A DNA stretch of 64,000 nucleotides from Ampelomyces quisqualis (lineage: Eukaryota > Ascomycota > Dothideomycetes > Pleosporales > Phaeosphaeriaceae): contig JAGTXZ010000006.1 of assembly GCA_018398575.1 (NCBI GenBank), forward strand, positions 1,240,001 through 1,304,000, in the 5' to 3' direction. The position numbers and the translations under genes were made by a program. This document shows, piece after piece, positions 33,411-43,539 of the stretch; positions within the stretch are counted from its first letter, which is position 1, and every line of letters begins with the position of its first letter. The notes under the pieces were generated by a model. That model searched no databases. It was given only the letters and a program-made list of their open reading frames with translations, and was not told where the DNA came from.

Positions 33411-34553
33411 ATGGCAACTCACCTCTCCCAGTTCAACCCAGGCTTCTACAACCAAGACGACCCCATGGCCATGTACCAGTCCCTCCGACGCGGCGGCGCT
33501 CCACGACGCTTCGATGAATACTTCCGCTGCTACCCCATCGTCATGCTGCCTGGTCCCGAGCGCGAAGAGGCCAACCACGGCGGCAAGGTGTTCCTGCCTC
33601 CCAGCGCGCTCGACAAGCTCACCAGGCTCCACATCACATATCCCATGCTGTTTGAGCTCATAAACGGCAAAGAAGATGGCAAGAAGACACATGCCGGTGT
33701 GCTGGAGTTCATCGCTGAGGAGGGCAAGATCTATCTCCCGTACTGGGTAGGGTTGAAGCTACAACAGGCAGCATGAGGCCCTGTTACTAACATATTCCAG
33801 CTCATGCAGACACTGCGACTAGAGCCCGGTGACCTGCTGCAAGTCAAGTCGACAGATCTCCCACTCGGCACTTTCATCAAGCTCCAACCACAAGACCCGT
33901 CGTTCCTCGACATCTCCGACCCAAAAGCTGTGCTGGAGAATGCCTTCCGGAACTTCTCATGTCTGACCAAAGGCGACATATTCACCTTTGCGTACAACGA
34001 TAACGTGTACAGCATCGCAGTCCTAGAGGCAAAGCCAGAGCACGCCAGCAATGCTGTTTGCACGCTCGAGACGGATTTGTCTGTCGACTTCGCACCGCCT
34101 GTAGGGTATCAAGAGCCACAGAGGACGAGTGGTACGAGCACACCACGAAGCGCAAAGGGCGTCATGGCGGGAAAGGGCGGAACGTTACATGCGCAAGGAT
34201 CCATGGCACAAGCTATCAACTACGCCGCGATCGCTCCATCGTCAACCGCTGCTGCTGCTGGCGCGAAGGCCACTTCCTCCCACTTTCTGTCCCAGGGCCA
34301 CAAGCTCCTAAAGAAGGGCAGCAAGGCTCTGACCCCACAAGCCTCCACCCCCGTCGCTGGACATTCTTCAAATCCGCCACGGACAGTACGGCGCACAAAT
34401 GGTCCGCAGCCACTGCGGTTGCCACCTGGCAAGCTGTTCTTCGGCTACGAGCTCAAGCCCATGAAGGGCAAGGAGGAGGAGAGCGAGCAGAAGGAGTCGA
34501 CACACTTCGATGGCGCTGGTCAGACACTGCGGAAGAAGAAGGGTGACAAATAG
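33411..34553 (+). CDS. UFD1: Ufd1, ubiquitin fusion degradation protein 1
   Basis: Two exons 33411-33746 and 33801-34553; intron GTAGGG...CTAAC...CCAG in phase 0; 362 residues. The double-psi beta-barrel N-domain is clear: FDEYFRCYPIVMLPG, GKVFLPPSALDKLTRLHITY, PMLFELIN, GVLEFIAEEGKIYLPYW, LMQTLRLEPGDLLQVKSTDL, PLGTFIKLQPQDPSFLDISD and LENAFRNFSCLTKGD. The C-terminal half is Ala/Ser/Gln-rich with PLRLPPGKLFFGYELKP, a probable p97/Npl4-binding segment. Ufd1-Npl4 brings ubiquitinated ER and other clients to Cdc48 for extraction and proteasomal degradation. Confidence 0.96.
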
Positions 34554-35041
34554 GTTTCGTCGATTTGGCCTGGCGTGAGGTATTGGGTCAGAACCAACAT
34601 GCATTTCAAGGCGCAGAGAACAAGATTTGGATTAACAGATATGGTGTGTGGCGTTAGCAAGATACCTCGCATTTTGGCAGCGAGATAGTCGCGCGTTGGT
34701 ACCTCACTTGACACAACGTGCAGCCTCTAGCACAAGCTGTATACTTTCAATCACCTTTCGTCATTCTGTTTTCAAATGTTGACTGATTCCCATGTAGATG
34801 GCTATGCGTTCCACGAGCAAACATGGCACGTCGGCACCGATGCAATTCTCAAGCAGTCACCATTCGATTCAAGTGATCCTGCAATTAGGCGTAACTGGCT
34901 CATTGAGAGTCTTCCGTGCGCATTCACCACGCATCCAGACTCATCAGCACACCGCATTGCGCTCATGGAGTCGTATCCTTGCCTGGAGCCCCCTCGCCTC
35001 CCCTCCAACTCTCAATCGACCCACCAACCCCTCAGCAAGCC
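34554..35041. other. convergent intergenic region
   Basis: Lies between UFD1 and the minus-strand small nuclear protein. A plus-strand frame from 34776 is open through the antisense of the neighbour but its codons give a Pro/Ser/Thr-rich chance product. No feature supported. Confidence 0.4.
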
Positions 35042-35711
35042 TCAAACCTCATCCTCGCTCTCATCCTCAACAACTTCCTCCTTGACACCCACACTCAAAC
35101 CCAAGTCACCACCCAACCCTCCCTCCTCCCTCCCAACCTCCTCCTCCTCTTCCTTCTTGCCCTTGGTCTTCGCAACACGCGGCTTCTTCTTACTAGGCGT
35201 CTCCACCCCACGCTCCTCCGCACTCGCACCACGCTTCTTACTCTTCTTCGCGCTATGGCCTGCTCCGCCCTCGGGTACATGCCAGCCCAAGCCCTCGTAG
35301 AGATTGCGCTGCTTGACGCGCAGCGCAGAAATGCGGTTGCGGATCGAGCCTGCTGTTGTGCCTTTGTGCGCGCGGTTAGTTTGGTGGGAAGAGGTTGGAG
35401 GCGCGCGGGGGGTAGGGTAGGTATACCTGGGAACGCGGTGCTCAAAGTTTCGTATTCGTCTGGCTTGACGTAGCGGCCTTGGGTGAGGAGGAGGAGCTTT
35501 TTGCGGGTGTTAGTTTGCCAGACGCGCACTCTGGGGGGGGGGGGATGCCATGTACCTTGTTATCGTTGGGACCTTCCCAGGTGAATTTCTGGGTCAGAGA
35601 GACGTGTTAGTATACCATGGTATCTTTGCTGTGGGATGTTGGAGGGAATGGACGTACGCTGCCGCCGCCGCCGCTGGCATCGCCCGCATCGCTGGTTTTC
35701 TTGGGAGGCAT
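35042..35711 (-). CDS. small nuclear protein with a helical DNA-binding-like domain
   Basis: Four exons 35658-35711, 35556-35588, 35427-35496, 35042-35361; introns 59-69 nt, phases close to 158 residues. Spliced order: MPPKKTSDAGDASGGGGS, KFTWEGPNDNKLLLLTQGRY, VKPDEYETLSTAFPG, TTAGSIRNRISALRVKQRNL, YEGLGWHVPEGG, then a Lys/Glu-rich tail with nuclear-localisation patches (SAKKSKKRG, TPSKKKPRVAKTKGKK). The short domain, an aromatic-led helix, LLL helix and a final RNRISALRVKQR helix, resembles the SANT/Myb-like mini-domain common in fungal proteins of unknown function. Intron 2 holds an unbroken C-run on the minus strand. Confidence 0.68.
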
Positions 35712-36296
35712 TGTGACGGTCTGGTTCTCTTTTTACAAATGGGGTGACGATGGTGCAGTGTAATGGCGATTCTCGCGGGTCAAGAGGGGAAGAGTAGTGG
35801 AGAGTAGTGCGGAGAAAGAGAGCAGAGGTGAGTGGGTCGCGAAGAATTTAAAGCGTTGTCTCGGCGCAGCTGCGTGGGCGGGGAAGTGAAAGTGAAGTCG
35901 GGGACTTGAGGTGAGCGTGAGTTCGGATGGGAGGGCGTGGGCGCCTAAGGGTTTACTTTTATTTTTGCGGACTGGGTACTTCTGGGCCTGCGGGATTGAA
36001 GTGAGGCTGATAGCATTTGGGGATCATGTGGTTGGCATGGATTTTCCTTTACGTTGAAGAGTGCGCGCACCGTGCATGTTCTTGCAGAATAGCACTTTGG
36101 ACATTGTGAAAGCTTTCCTTGCCCAACCATCCTCAAACAAGTGTTGCAAGGGGCCCGACAGAGATGAGATATCGTAACATGTATTCGTGTCTGTTAGGCC
36201 ACCTCATTTGATTCATCAACAATATACATATCTACATTCGTCACATCTAGTCCATCCCGAACAGATCCTATCATTCTCTACAACGTTTCCCTCCTC
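35712..36296. other. intergenic, no feature seen
   Basis: About 580 bp upstream of the small nuclear protein and beyond the stop of the P5B ATPase, both on the minus strand. Purine-rich near 35770-35830; nothing else recognised. Confidence 0.4.
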
Positions 36297-39200
36297 CTAG
36301 ATCCTCATCGCCTCCGCAATAACCTTATAGGCCTTCCTATCCTTCTTCCACCTTGGGTTGACCTTGACTTTCAACACACCAATCCACTTCGCCAGGCCAG
36401 GGAACAAGAACTTCTCACTAACATACGCCATCGCAAAGTTACCAAGTCCAAGAGCCATGATGAATAGCTTGAATGGCGCGTCTAGATATGTGAGTTCCAT
36501 CCAGTTCATGATAGTATCACTCGGGTCGAAGAGCATATAGGCTGTAATCGCGAGCGTGACAAAGATTGTTGTGATGAAAGGTAAGTTGCGTGACATTGGC
36601 TCGCGGTACGGTTTTCCGACAGACAGGACGACGGCGGAGAGGACGTATTGAAAGCAGGATACAAGAAAGAGAGCGGTATTCTGGCTGTTGAGCGAGTTCG
36701 AATGGTCTCTATCAATGACAGGTGGCATGTACCACTCCTGTTTCTGCACGTAGCTCCACGCAACTGCTTGGATGAGGACGCAGAACACCATTTGTCCAAT
36801 TAAGGGCGTGAGAACCTTTCGCGACACAAGGTTGGCAGTAGGTCGCTTACGGCTGAGTCGTCGGTATGCGCCGCTCCAACCCATGAAGATGGCGATTGGA
36901 AGAATGAGAAGCAGGTCGATGAAGAGAAACTGGAAGTCGCCCAAGTTACTAGCTGAGGCGTACAGGAAGCTGACGGAACAGAATTGAATCGCCGAGTAGA
37001 GAGACATGTACTTGAAGCAAGAGAAGCTGGTCACAAGTGCGGCGCGACCTTCTTTGATGACTTGAGGGACGCAAGAGATGTCAAATTGGCGTGAGGTGAA
37101 GGGCGCCGCAACAGAGGCTTCGGCCTCGGACAGTGAGATGCCTACGTCTGCGGCCTTGAGGGCACCGCAGTCGTTGGCGCCATCACCACAGAAACCAACA
37201 CAATAGTCAATTGATTGAAGCTTTTCGACGAGCTCATGCTTCTCGTCAGGAGACATACGTGCAAAGACTTGACCGCAGACAATCATCTCACGCAAAACAG
37301 ACTCAGATGCAAAGTCAATGACCCATCTGAAGACATCTCCACTGACTGCCAGGCTGTAGTTTCGGAGGTTGGAGACATCGTAAGGTAGCGATACATCTGC
37401 CTCAGGTGGTGGCGGGAGAGGCTTCAAGGTGTTTTCGTCCAGCTTGAAGACAGGGTCATCGACAGACTCCCATGCCAAACGGGACAATGCGGTGCGCGAG
37501 TCACCCTCCACAAAGTGTGGCACGAAACAATGCGCAGTCTTGTTGATGAGGCCGCACTCACGAGCTACGCTAATGGCAGTAAGAATGTTATCGCCGGTGC
37601 ACATGACTTTGCGAATGTTGGCACGCTCAAGCTCTTCGATGACAGGCGCGGTGCTGGGCTTGAGCTTGTTCTCGAATATGATGAAGCCAACAAAGTCGAG
37701 TTGGCTCTCAGCCTCTTCGCGCTTCATCTTCTGCACCTTGAGCCAATTGAGCTTGGGTATGGTCTTGGTGGCACATGCAATGACACGGAAGCCGCGGTGG
37801 GTGTAAAATGCAAGGAGCTCGTCATAGTCGGTTGGGAAAGTCTCCGGTCGACATATATCCTTCATCACCTCTGGTGCACCCTTGACATAGATCGAGCCAC
37901 TCTTGGACCCGAACTGTCGTACCACAACGCTTGCTCGTCTGAGCTGAGAGACGAATTCGAATGACTTCAGCACACCAAGCTCGATAGCTTTCTTGTTTTG
38001 ATGGTCTTCGCTGTGATCGATATCGAACTCTCGGCCTGGTGGTGGTCTCGCGACAGACGGTGATAATTTCTGCTCGGGGTCGTCTTCATTATTCCCAGCT
38101 TTTTGTTCTCCTTCCTCATAGTTCCAGCCAGTGAAGTCAAACATTTTCACATCGAGCGGATCGCCAACCAGCTCATCGTCGATCTTGCGTAGAGAATGGC
38201 AGGTAGCCATAGTGTACAGAATGGTTTTGTGGCCAGTGTATTCAACAGTGGGGTCGCGATCGTGATGCGAACTAGGAAGGATATCACATGGGTCAGCAAG
38301 GAGCTCACTGAATCTATTCCGGGGTCGTTCAGCCACTCGAACACCCAGAACGTCTAGACCCTCCTCGGTCAGGGTACCCGTCTTATCAAAGCAAACGATG
38401 TCGAGCTTTCCGCCTACGTTGACTCTCTGTGGACTGATGCAGAAAATCTGCTTTTGCTTAAGACGAGAGAGCGCGAAGCTGGTTCCAATGGTAAGAGTGG
38501 CGGGAAGTGCTGGTGGTACGACGATGGTGATCAGATCGAGAGCGCGGACAACAATCAGATGCCAGGCAAGGCCTAGATGGACGAAGTTGATGAATGAGGC
38601 GACAAATCCAATCATGGCGATGAATGCCATGACAGAAATGTATCGGAAGGAGTCGCGGTAGAATTTGAAGCCGGACGGCTTGGGGAAGAGCATGGAGCGG
38701 ACGAGTGCGCCCTTGGTAGTGTTGAACCCTGTGCGTACCACCATTGCAAGAGCCGCAGCCTCATCGTCAATATGGTCTTCGTGCGGCCTGCGAGCACGGA
38801 TAATCTTGGTACCACTGAAGAGCATGTGCCGGGCAAGCTCAGGGTGTACAGCTGGAACGCTTAGGTCGAGGTGGTCGAGAGCAGCATTGGTCATTGGCAC
38901 CTTGGAAACCGGGATAGACTCGCCAGTCAGCATGCTCTCGTTGACAATGCAGTCACCAGACAGTAGTAGACTGTCGCATGGGAACTGGGTTAGCGCAGGA
39001 TCAGTGACTTCGTAGACATCTCCAGGCACGAGGACGGCGGAGTCAACATGCGTCCAGAAACCGCTGCGCAAGACTCGTACTTCGCAGTCGAAGCGCGATA
39101 CCTCTCGTAATCGCTTCATGGTTGCCTTTGTCTCAAGCAGAGTTGTGATGATGCTGACGGCCGAGATGATGAAGATGGCGCAAGCGTAATAGTAGTATTC

Positions 39201-40385
39201 GTCGACAGACCAAAGGAGGAGGCTAGCGACCTGAAAGATGTAGAAGGGATGGAAGACCTCATCGACCAACAGCTGGCCTGTCGTCTTCTCGGCGATGTCG
39301 ATGAGATTCTTTCCAAAGACGAGCTCGCGGTAGTCGCGTTCTTCGTTGTCCAGACCGTCACGGAGGGCTGCAACATCGGTCCAGGCTGGGTCTTTCCAAG
39401 TATTGGCGAGAACGAACTTGTCCTTCAGCGGGTGGTGTACGAAGCGGATGTATCTGTAGCCTAAGCAGCGCAGCTCCTGGATCATTGGGTCGTCGTCTTC
39501 GTCCCACTCTTGATGTCGAGTCTTCTCGGGGTCGCCAAAGACGGTGGAAAGTGAGCGGCCGTATGATTGTCTGTCCACGTTCTGGACAGCGAATTCGCCC
39601 CATTGGTTTTCGACAACCACCCAGTCGCACTCTTTCAAGGGCGTGCTCTTTCCGGTGAGCCACACTCTCCACCTCGGCAGCCATCTGAACAGCAACCACG
39701 CGATGCCAAACGTGGCAATGCAGAGCACGGCGTACGCGGCGTAGCCAATGGCCGATGTGTTGAAGCCAGCGACGACAATGGTCAGGTCCTCGGTCATGAT
39801 GTACATCTTCTGGTTCGAGCGTCGCCCTTTCCATTCGGCACGTGACGCAGCGCTGCCCGCGGAGGAATGCCGTCGCAGCAGTGGCCGCTCGACGGACTTT
39901 CTGCTCCTGCTGCTGCCATTCGACTTGCGCCTCGACGGCGACGGCGATGGCGATGGCGATGGCGATGGCGACGCCGAGGTGGACGAACGGACGTCTTCCA
40001 GCTCTTCAATCGTGAACCCCTCATGCTCGCCATCCTCGTCGATAATCGCCTCGTCCTCCAGCCCGCGCTCGCTGTCGTCCGAGTCCTGGTCCTCGTCATA
40101 GTAGGCGAAACTCGTCAGGCTCGCGGTCGAATCGGCCCGGGCGCGGCGGTGGGAAAAGGCAGAGACGCTCGTGGGGACGCTCTCGGACATGGGCCCGGAG
40201 AAGACCTGGATTTCTGGCGTCAGCTGGTGTGCGGGAGCCCGCGAGCTGGCCCGAGGTCGGCGCGGGGGGCGCGGCATGGGGCGTAGTTCTACCTCGTCCT
40301 GTGCCATCTCGACGTCTTCCATGAAGCTTGCTCTGCAGCACTGGTTAGGCCCTCGCGCGTCATTCGACTGGGCGCGACACGACAT
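36297..40385 (-). CDS. YPK9: P5B-type cation/polyamine ATPase, Ypk9/ATP13A2 family
   Basis: Single exon of 1362 residues from 40385; a second Met at 40322 is equally possible. The cytosolic N-terminus is Arg/Pro-rich with an SPSPSP run. Hallmarks in order: an N-terminal hydrophobic hairpin (AVLCIATFGIAWLLFRWLP), ENQWGEFAVQNVDRQSYG, actuator TGES (ESMLTGESIPVSK), the P5B motif VVPPALPATLTIG, the phosphorylation loop FDKTGTLTEEGLD, KGAPEVM in the nucleotide domain, MCTGDNILTAISVARECG, and GDGANDCGALKAADVG. PPALP rather than PPELP indicates P5B, so a vacuolar/endolysosomal polyamine exporter rather than the ER P5A type. The full length and intact motifs suggest activity. Confidence 0.93.
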   Translation of the reverse strand: MSCRAQSNDARGPNQCCRASFMEDVEMAQDEVELRPMPRPPRRPRASSRAPAHQLTPEIQVFSGPMSESVPTSVSAFSHRRARADSTASLTSFAYYDEDQDSDDSERGLEDEAIIDEDGEHEGFTIEELEDVRSSTSASPSPSPSPSPSPSRRKSNGSSRSRKSVERPLLRRHSSAGSAASRAEWKGRRSNQKMYIMTEDLTIVVAGFNTSAIGYAAYAVLCIATFGIAWLLFRWLPRWRVWLTGKSTPLKECDWVVVENQWGEFAVQNVDRQSYGRSLSTVFGDPEKTRHQEWDEDDDPMIQELRCLGYRYIRFVHHPLKDKFVLANTWKDPAWTDVAALRDGLDNEERDYRELVFGKNLIDIAEKTTGQLLVDEVFHPFYIFQVASLLLWSVDEYYYYACAIFIISAVSIITTLLETKATMKRLREVSRFDCEVRVLRSGFWTHVDSAVLVPGDVYEVTDPALTQFPCDSLLLSGDCIVNESMLTGESIPVSKVPMTNAALDHLDLSVPAVHPELARHMLFSGTKIIRARRPHEDHIDDEAAALAMVVRTGFNTTKGALVRSMLFPKPSGFKFYRDSFRYISVMAFIAMIGFVASFINFVHLGLAWHLIVVRALDLITIVVPPALPATLTIGTSFALSRLKQKQIFCISPQRVNVGGKLDIVCFDKTGTLTEEGLDVLGVRVAERPRNRFSELLADPCDILPSSHHDRDPTVEYTGHKTILYTMATCHSLRKIDDELVGDPLDVKMFDFTGWNYEEGEQKAGNNEDDPEQKLSPSVARPPPGREFDIDHSEDHQNKKAIELGVLKSFEFVSQLRRASVVVRQFGSKSGSIYVKGAPEVMKDICRPETFPTDYDELLAFYTHRGFRVIACATKTIPKLNWLKVQKMKREEAESQLDFVGFIIFENKLKPSTAPVIEELERANIRKVMCTGDNILTAISVARECGLINKTAHCFVPHFVEGDSRTALSRLAWESVDDPVFKLDENTLKPLPPPPEADVSLPYDVSNLRNYSLAVSGDVFRWVIDFASESVLREMIVCGQVFARMSPDEKHELVEKLQSIDYCVGFCGDGANDCGALKAADVGISLSEAEASVAAPFTSRQFDISCVPQVIKEGRAALVTSFSCFKYMSLYSAIQFCSVSFLYASASNLGDFQFLFIDLLLILPIAIFMGWSGAYRRLSRKRPTANLVSRKVLTPLIGQMVFCVLIQAVAWSYVQKQEWYMPPVIDRDHSNSLNSQNTALFLVSCFQYVLSAVVLSVGKPYREPMSRNLPFITTIFVTLAITAYMLFDPSDTIMNWMELTYLDAPFKLFIMALGLGNFAMAYVSEKFLFPGLAKWIGVLKVKVNPRWKKDRKAYKVIAEAMRI
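39940..39975. repeat. hexanucleotide microsatellite in the ATPase gene
   Basis: Consecutive GGCGAT/GGCGAC units on the plus strand encode a Ser-Pro dipeptide run in the disordered N-terminus of the P5B ATPase. Length changes by six bases would keep the frame. Confidence 0.85.
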
Positions 40386-40697
40386 ACTCGCTCATGCTAG
40401 ACCCGCGACGGTACATGCCCAGGGACCTCGGGCGCCGCTCAGGGCTCCCGTCTGTTGCCATAGTGCACCTGCTGCGAAACGTGTCGATTTCAGCTCATAG
40501 CGTGAGGGAAGAAGGATCCGGTGCCTGTCGCGTCGGTAGTCATACATCCATACAAGCTATCGGGAGCGCTAGACCACGTGCCGGCGCCACCCCGTCCCGT
40601 CTCTGCGCCACAATCTATGTGTGCGCGGGTACTCCGTACAGTCATCACACCATGGCAAAGGGCGATGAAACATGCACCGTACACTGGCAACCAACCA

Positions 40698-41864
40698 TCA
40701 ACCCGCCATCTTCGCCCTCACAAACGCCCCCGTGTCATCCAACCCCTCCTGCACCGCCCGAATCGTCCCGGGCGCGTACCCAATAAACCCGTGCGGCGCC
40801 CCGTTGTACACCTTGACGACCGCCTCATTCCCCCACATCTGCCACTTCGCCCCCATGCACACCGTATCATCCAGCAACGGATCCTCGCTCCCACACGTAA
40901 ACAGCGCAGGCGGCAGCTTCTTCCCCCTCAGGTCCGCATAGAACGGCGAAATCCTCGGATCCCTGCGCTGCGCTTCCGTCGTGTCGGGCAGCAGCGCGTC
41001 AACGTACGCCGCCATGACATCGTGGTCGATGACGAGGTGCGATTCGTGATGCCGGACCATGGGCAGGAAGGTGGAGAGGTCGTAGCAGCCGAAATGCAGT
41101 AGCAGGCCTTTGAACGCAAAGTCGGGCACGGCATCAAGAAGATGCAAACCGACCAGACAAGCCAAATGTCCTCCAGCAGACTCGCCGCCCGTGAAGCATA
41201 ACTCGCTCCCGAATTGCGCTTTGGCGTGCTTGGCGAGGTACTCGGCTGCGTCGTAGCAATCGTGCGCACACGCAGGCCAGGCATCTTCGGGCGCGAGACG
41301 GTACCCGATGGAAATCACCGTGAGCCCGAAGTTGTCGGCCATGTATTTCAAATACGGGTCTTGACTGTTCACATGAAATCTTCATCAGCAAACTTCCTCA
41401 TTTCCAACCAATCCTCAATCCAATGGACAAGGTAGATAGATATGAACCACTTACGAAGCCTCACTCTGCAACACCCACCCCCCACCATGAATATGCAAAT
41501 GCACACCTTTACTCTCCCCGCTTTCAGGCTTAAACATGCGGTACGGAATACTTCTACCCGCGTCCCGTGAGGGCAGAGAACCGTTTACACCCGACTCAAT
41601 GACGATGGGTTTGGGCAGCGGCGTTTTGCCGTCCCAGCGGAGTTGGCGGTATTGTGCTGCGCCGACCTGATCGAGTCAGAATCAGCATGGAACTAGGAGG
41701 AAAAGGGGGAAAGATGGTGGGGAATAGGCTAGGTTTACCTCATACCACCGCGGACCATCAGCCCATATCTTGATGAGTTTGGCGTTGAAGTCGAGGGTTT
41801 GTTGGTCGATGTTTTTGCGGTCGAATTTCTGCGCGGCGATGCTGAGGTCCGAGTGCAACGACAT
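40698..41864 (-). CDS. alpha/beta-hydrolase, hormone-sensitive-lipase-type esterase
   Basis: Three exons 41739-41864, 41455-41666, 40698-41364; 334 residues, phases close. The oxyanion-hole motif HGGGW (VHLHIHGGGWVLQSEAS), the HSL-family VISIGYRLAPEDAWPA, nucleophile elbow GESAGGH, acid SEDPLLDD and histidine APHGFIGY complete the catalytic set. There is no signal peptide, so a cytosolic esterase is likely. In this family substrates are short-chain esters or small arylated compounds; none can be chosen from the sequence. The first exon MSLHSDLSIAAQKFDRKNID matches the helical cap of such enzymes. Confidence 0.9.
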
Positions 41865-42136
41865 GGTCTATATGTGATTTCGCCTAGCAAACGGGACTTT
41901 CAACGAGGTGCACAGCAATATTGAACATGGGCTTGGGACGTTATACTTGGTAATCAGAAGCTATCAGAGGTGGGGTAGCGGGGTATGGTGAGGCATTTCG
42001 GACGTTATCTCCGATCGACGGTACCTGCATTGCGGGACACTCTTTTCCAAGGTGCCGAGACATGGGTAGAGAAATGGGGCACCATAGAAGTCACTTGATA
42101 AGGGTAATTTGGTATTGGTAATGTTATTCAAGCTTT

Positions 42137-43539
42137 TCACCGCCCACTTTTCGATTGCATCCTGGGCGTCGACGGTATTGATGCGTACCCATTCGAATAT
42201 ACTTTTGTGCGCCGCCGCGAAGTGCGACCGTCTTTGATGAAGAGTGATTTGACTGTTTCGACTAGGGAGGCGATAAGGCGGAATGGATATGTTGAGATGT
42301 CCCAGGTTGTTTGTAGAGTGTAGGTAAAGACACCTGCTGTCCAGCTGAGCATCGCGGCCACGATGCCTGGCTTTTGCCCCGTCCTAGCGGCAGCCGCAGC
42401 CAGTGATAAAGTGTCCTTGAGCCGTATGTCGATTTCCTGGAAGCGCGCTTCGATTTGTATCGATTGTGCCATGTGCCGCTTTTCATATTTGCGGACTGCA
42501 CGATTGAGCGCGTCGAGCTGGAGCTGAATACTTTGACGCACTTCAGTGGCGATTTTGGTAACATCTACACTGGTGTTGCTTTGCAATGGTCCTTCGAACC
42601 GAGCTTCGAGTTCTGCCAACCGCTGCGGAAGGTTGTGGGCGAATGATGGCCTCGACTGGTCTTGCGATTCTGCCGTGACAACGCGCTGGAGGTGCAAAGT
42701 ACGCTCGTTCACCATCTTCATCAGGCGCGATATAGGCCGGATCTCGGCTCCCATCACGTAGATTGTCAGATTCAGGTCGGTTACTATATCATCCTGCGTT
42801 CTATGCGAAAATCGGGAGCGTATATTGTGCAGGAGATATGCTCCGAGCAGTGGTCCAACGAAGCAGGCAGCAAATGCAAGGAGCTCGGTTCGTCTTAGCT
42901 CATTGCGTGCGCTGCTCTGGACATCAATACCCTGCATGCTAGCAGCCTTTCCCGGGAGGTTCGAGATATCGGGAGGTCCTGTAGCAGAGTCCGGACGGTC
43001 GGGGCTGCCGCTCAAGCACTCTTCATCCTGTTCAAGAATCGTGTCGTCGTATACAGAATCGTCAATCTCAACATACTTTCGTTGCCGTGCTTCCATGTAC
43101 CACTTCCTAGGCCAATCAGGCACTGCATGCTACCGGCTGAGTGGGTTGCTTACCATGGGGCGTCGGCACACTTGCTCAACAACCAAGCCGAGAGCAGGAG
43201 CATTACGAGGTCCGTCGCAACGGCGCCGCCATTGGGATGGGTCAATGCCGCAATTGCTGGTATGATGACAATGAAGACGGGGCTCGAATCCCACCAGGTA
43301 GTGTCGTCCGATGACAAGAGCTTGTCCATGTCATTGTGTCGACTGGCTCGGTGAAGGTTGTCTGTGGAGGAGCGCAAGGACTGTGGCGCATCGGAGAGGT
43401 TGGATAGTAGGGAGCTCCGGCGGCGGGACAGTTGGGGCGTAGACGGTCGCACACCCTCCGCAAAGGCAGAGGCGCGGCTCAACATCTTCTGTCGCAGCTC
43501 CGAGGGGATCGACGTGTTGCTGTCGGCAGGCGCGTCCAT
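42137..43539 (-). CDS. uncharacterised fungal membrane protein with coiled coil
   Basis: Two exons 43154-43539 and 42137-43106; 451 residues; the intron has GTAAGC donor and CCTAG acceptor. N-terminal 75 residues are Ser/Arg-rich and cytosolic in character, followed by a hydrophobic pair (SSPVFIVIIPAIAALTHP, DLVMLLLSAWLLSKCAD), an acidic linker, a further membrane segment (LLAFAACFVGPLLGAYLLH), then about 130 residues of predicted coiled coil (LPQRLAELEARFEG, RQSIQLQLDALNRAVRKYEK, IEARFQEIDIRLKDTLSL), a hydrophobic hairpin and a basic C-terminus. I do not recognise a named family. The layout suits an ER or nuclear-envelope protein. Confidence 0.78.

Noticed and set aside
34776..35300. 174-residue plus-strand frame after UFD1
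   Set aside because: Most of it is antisense to the small nuclear protein and is Ser/Pro/Thr low complexity.
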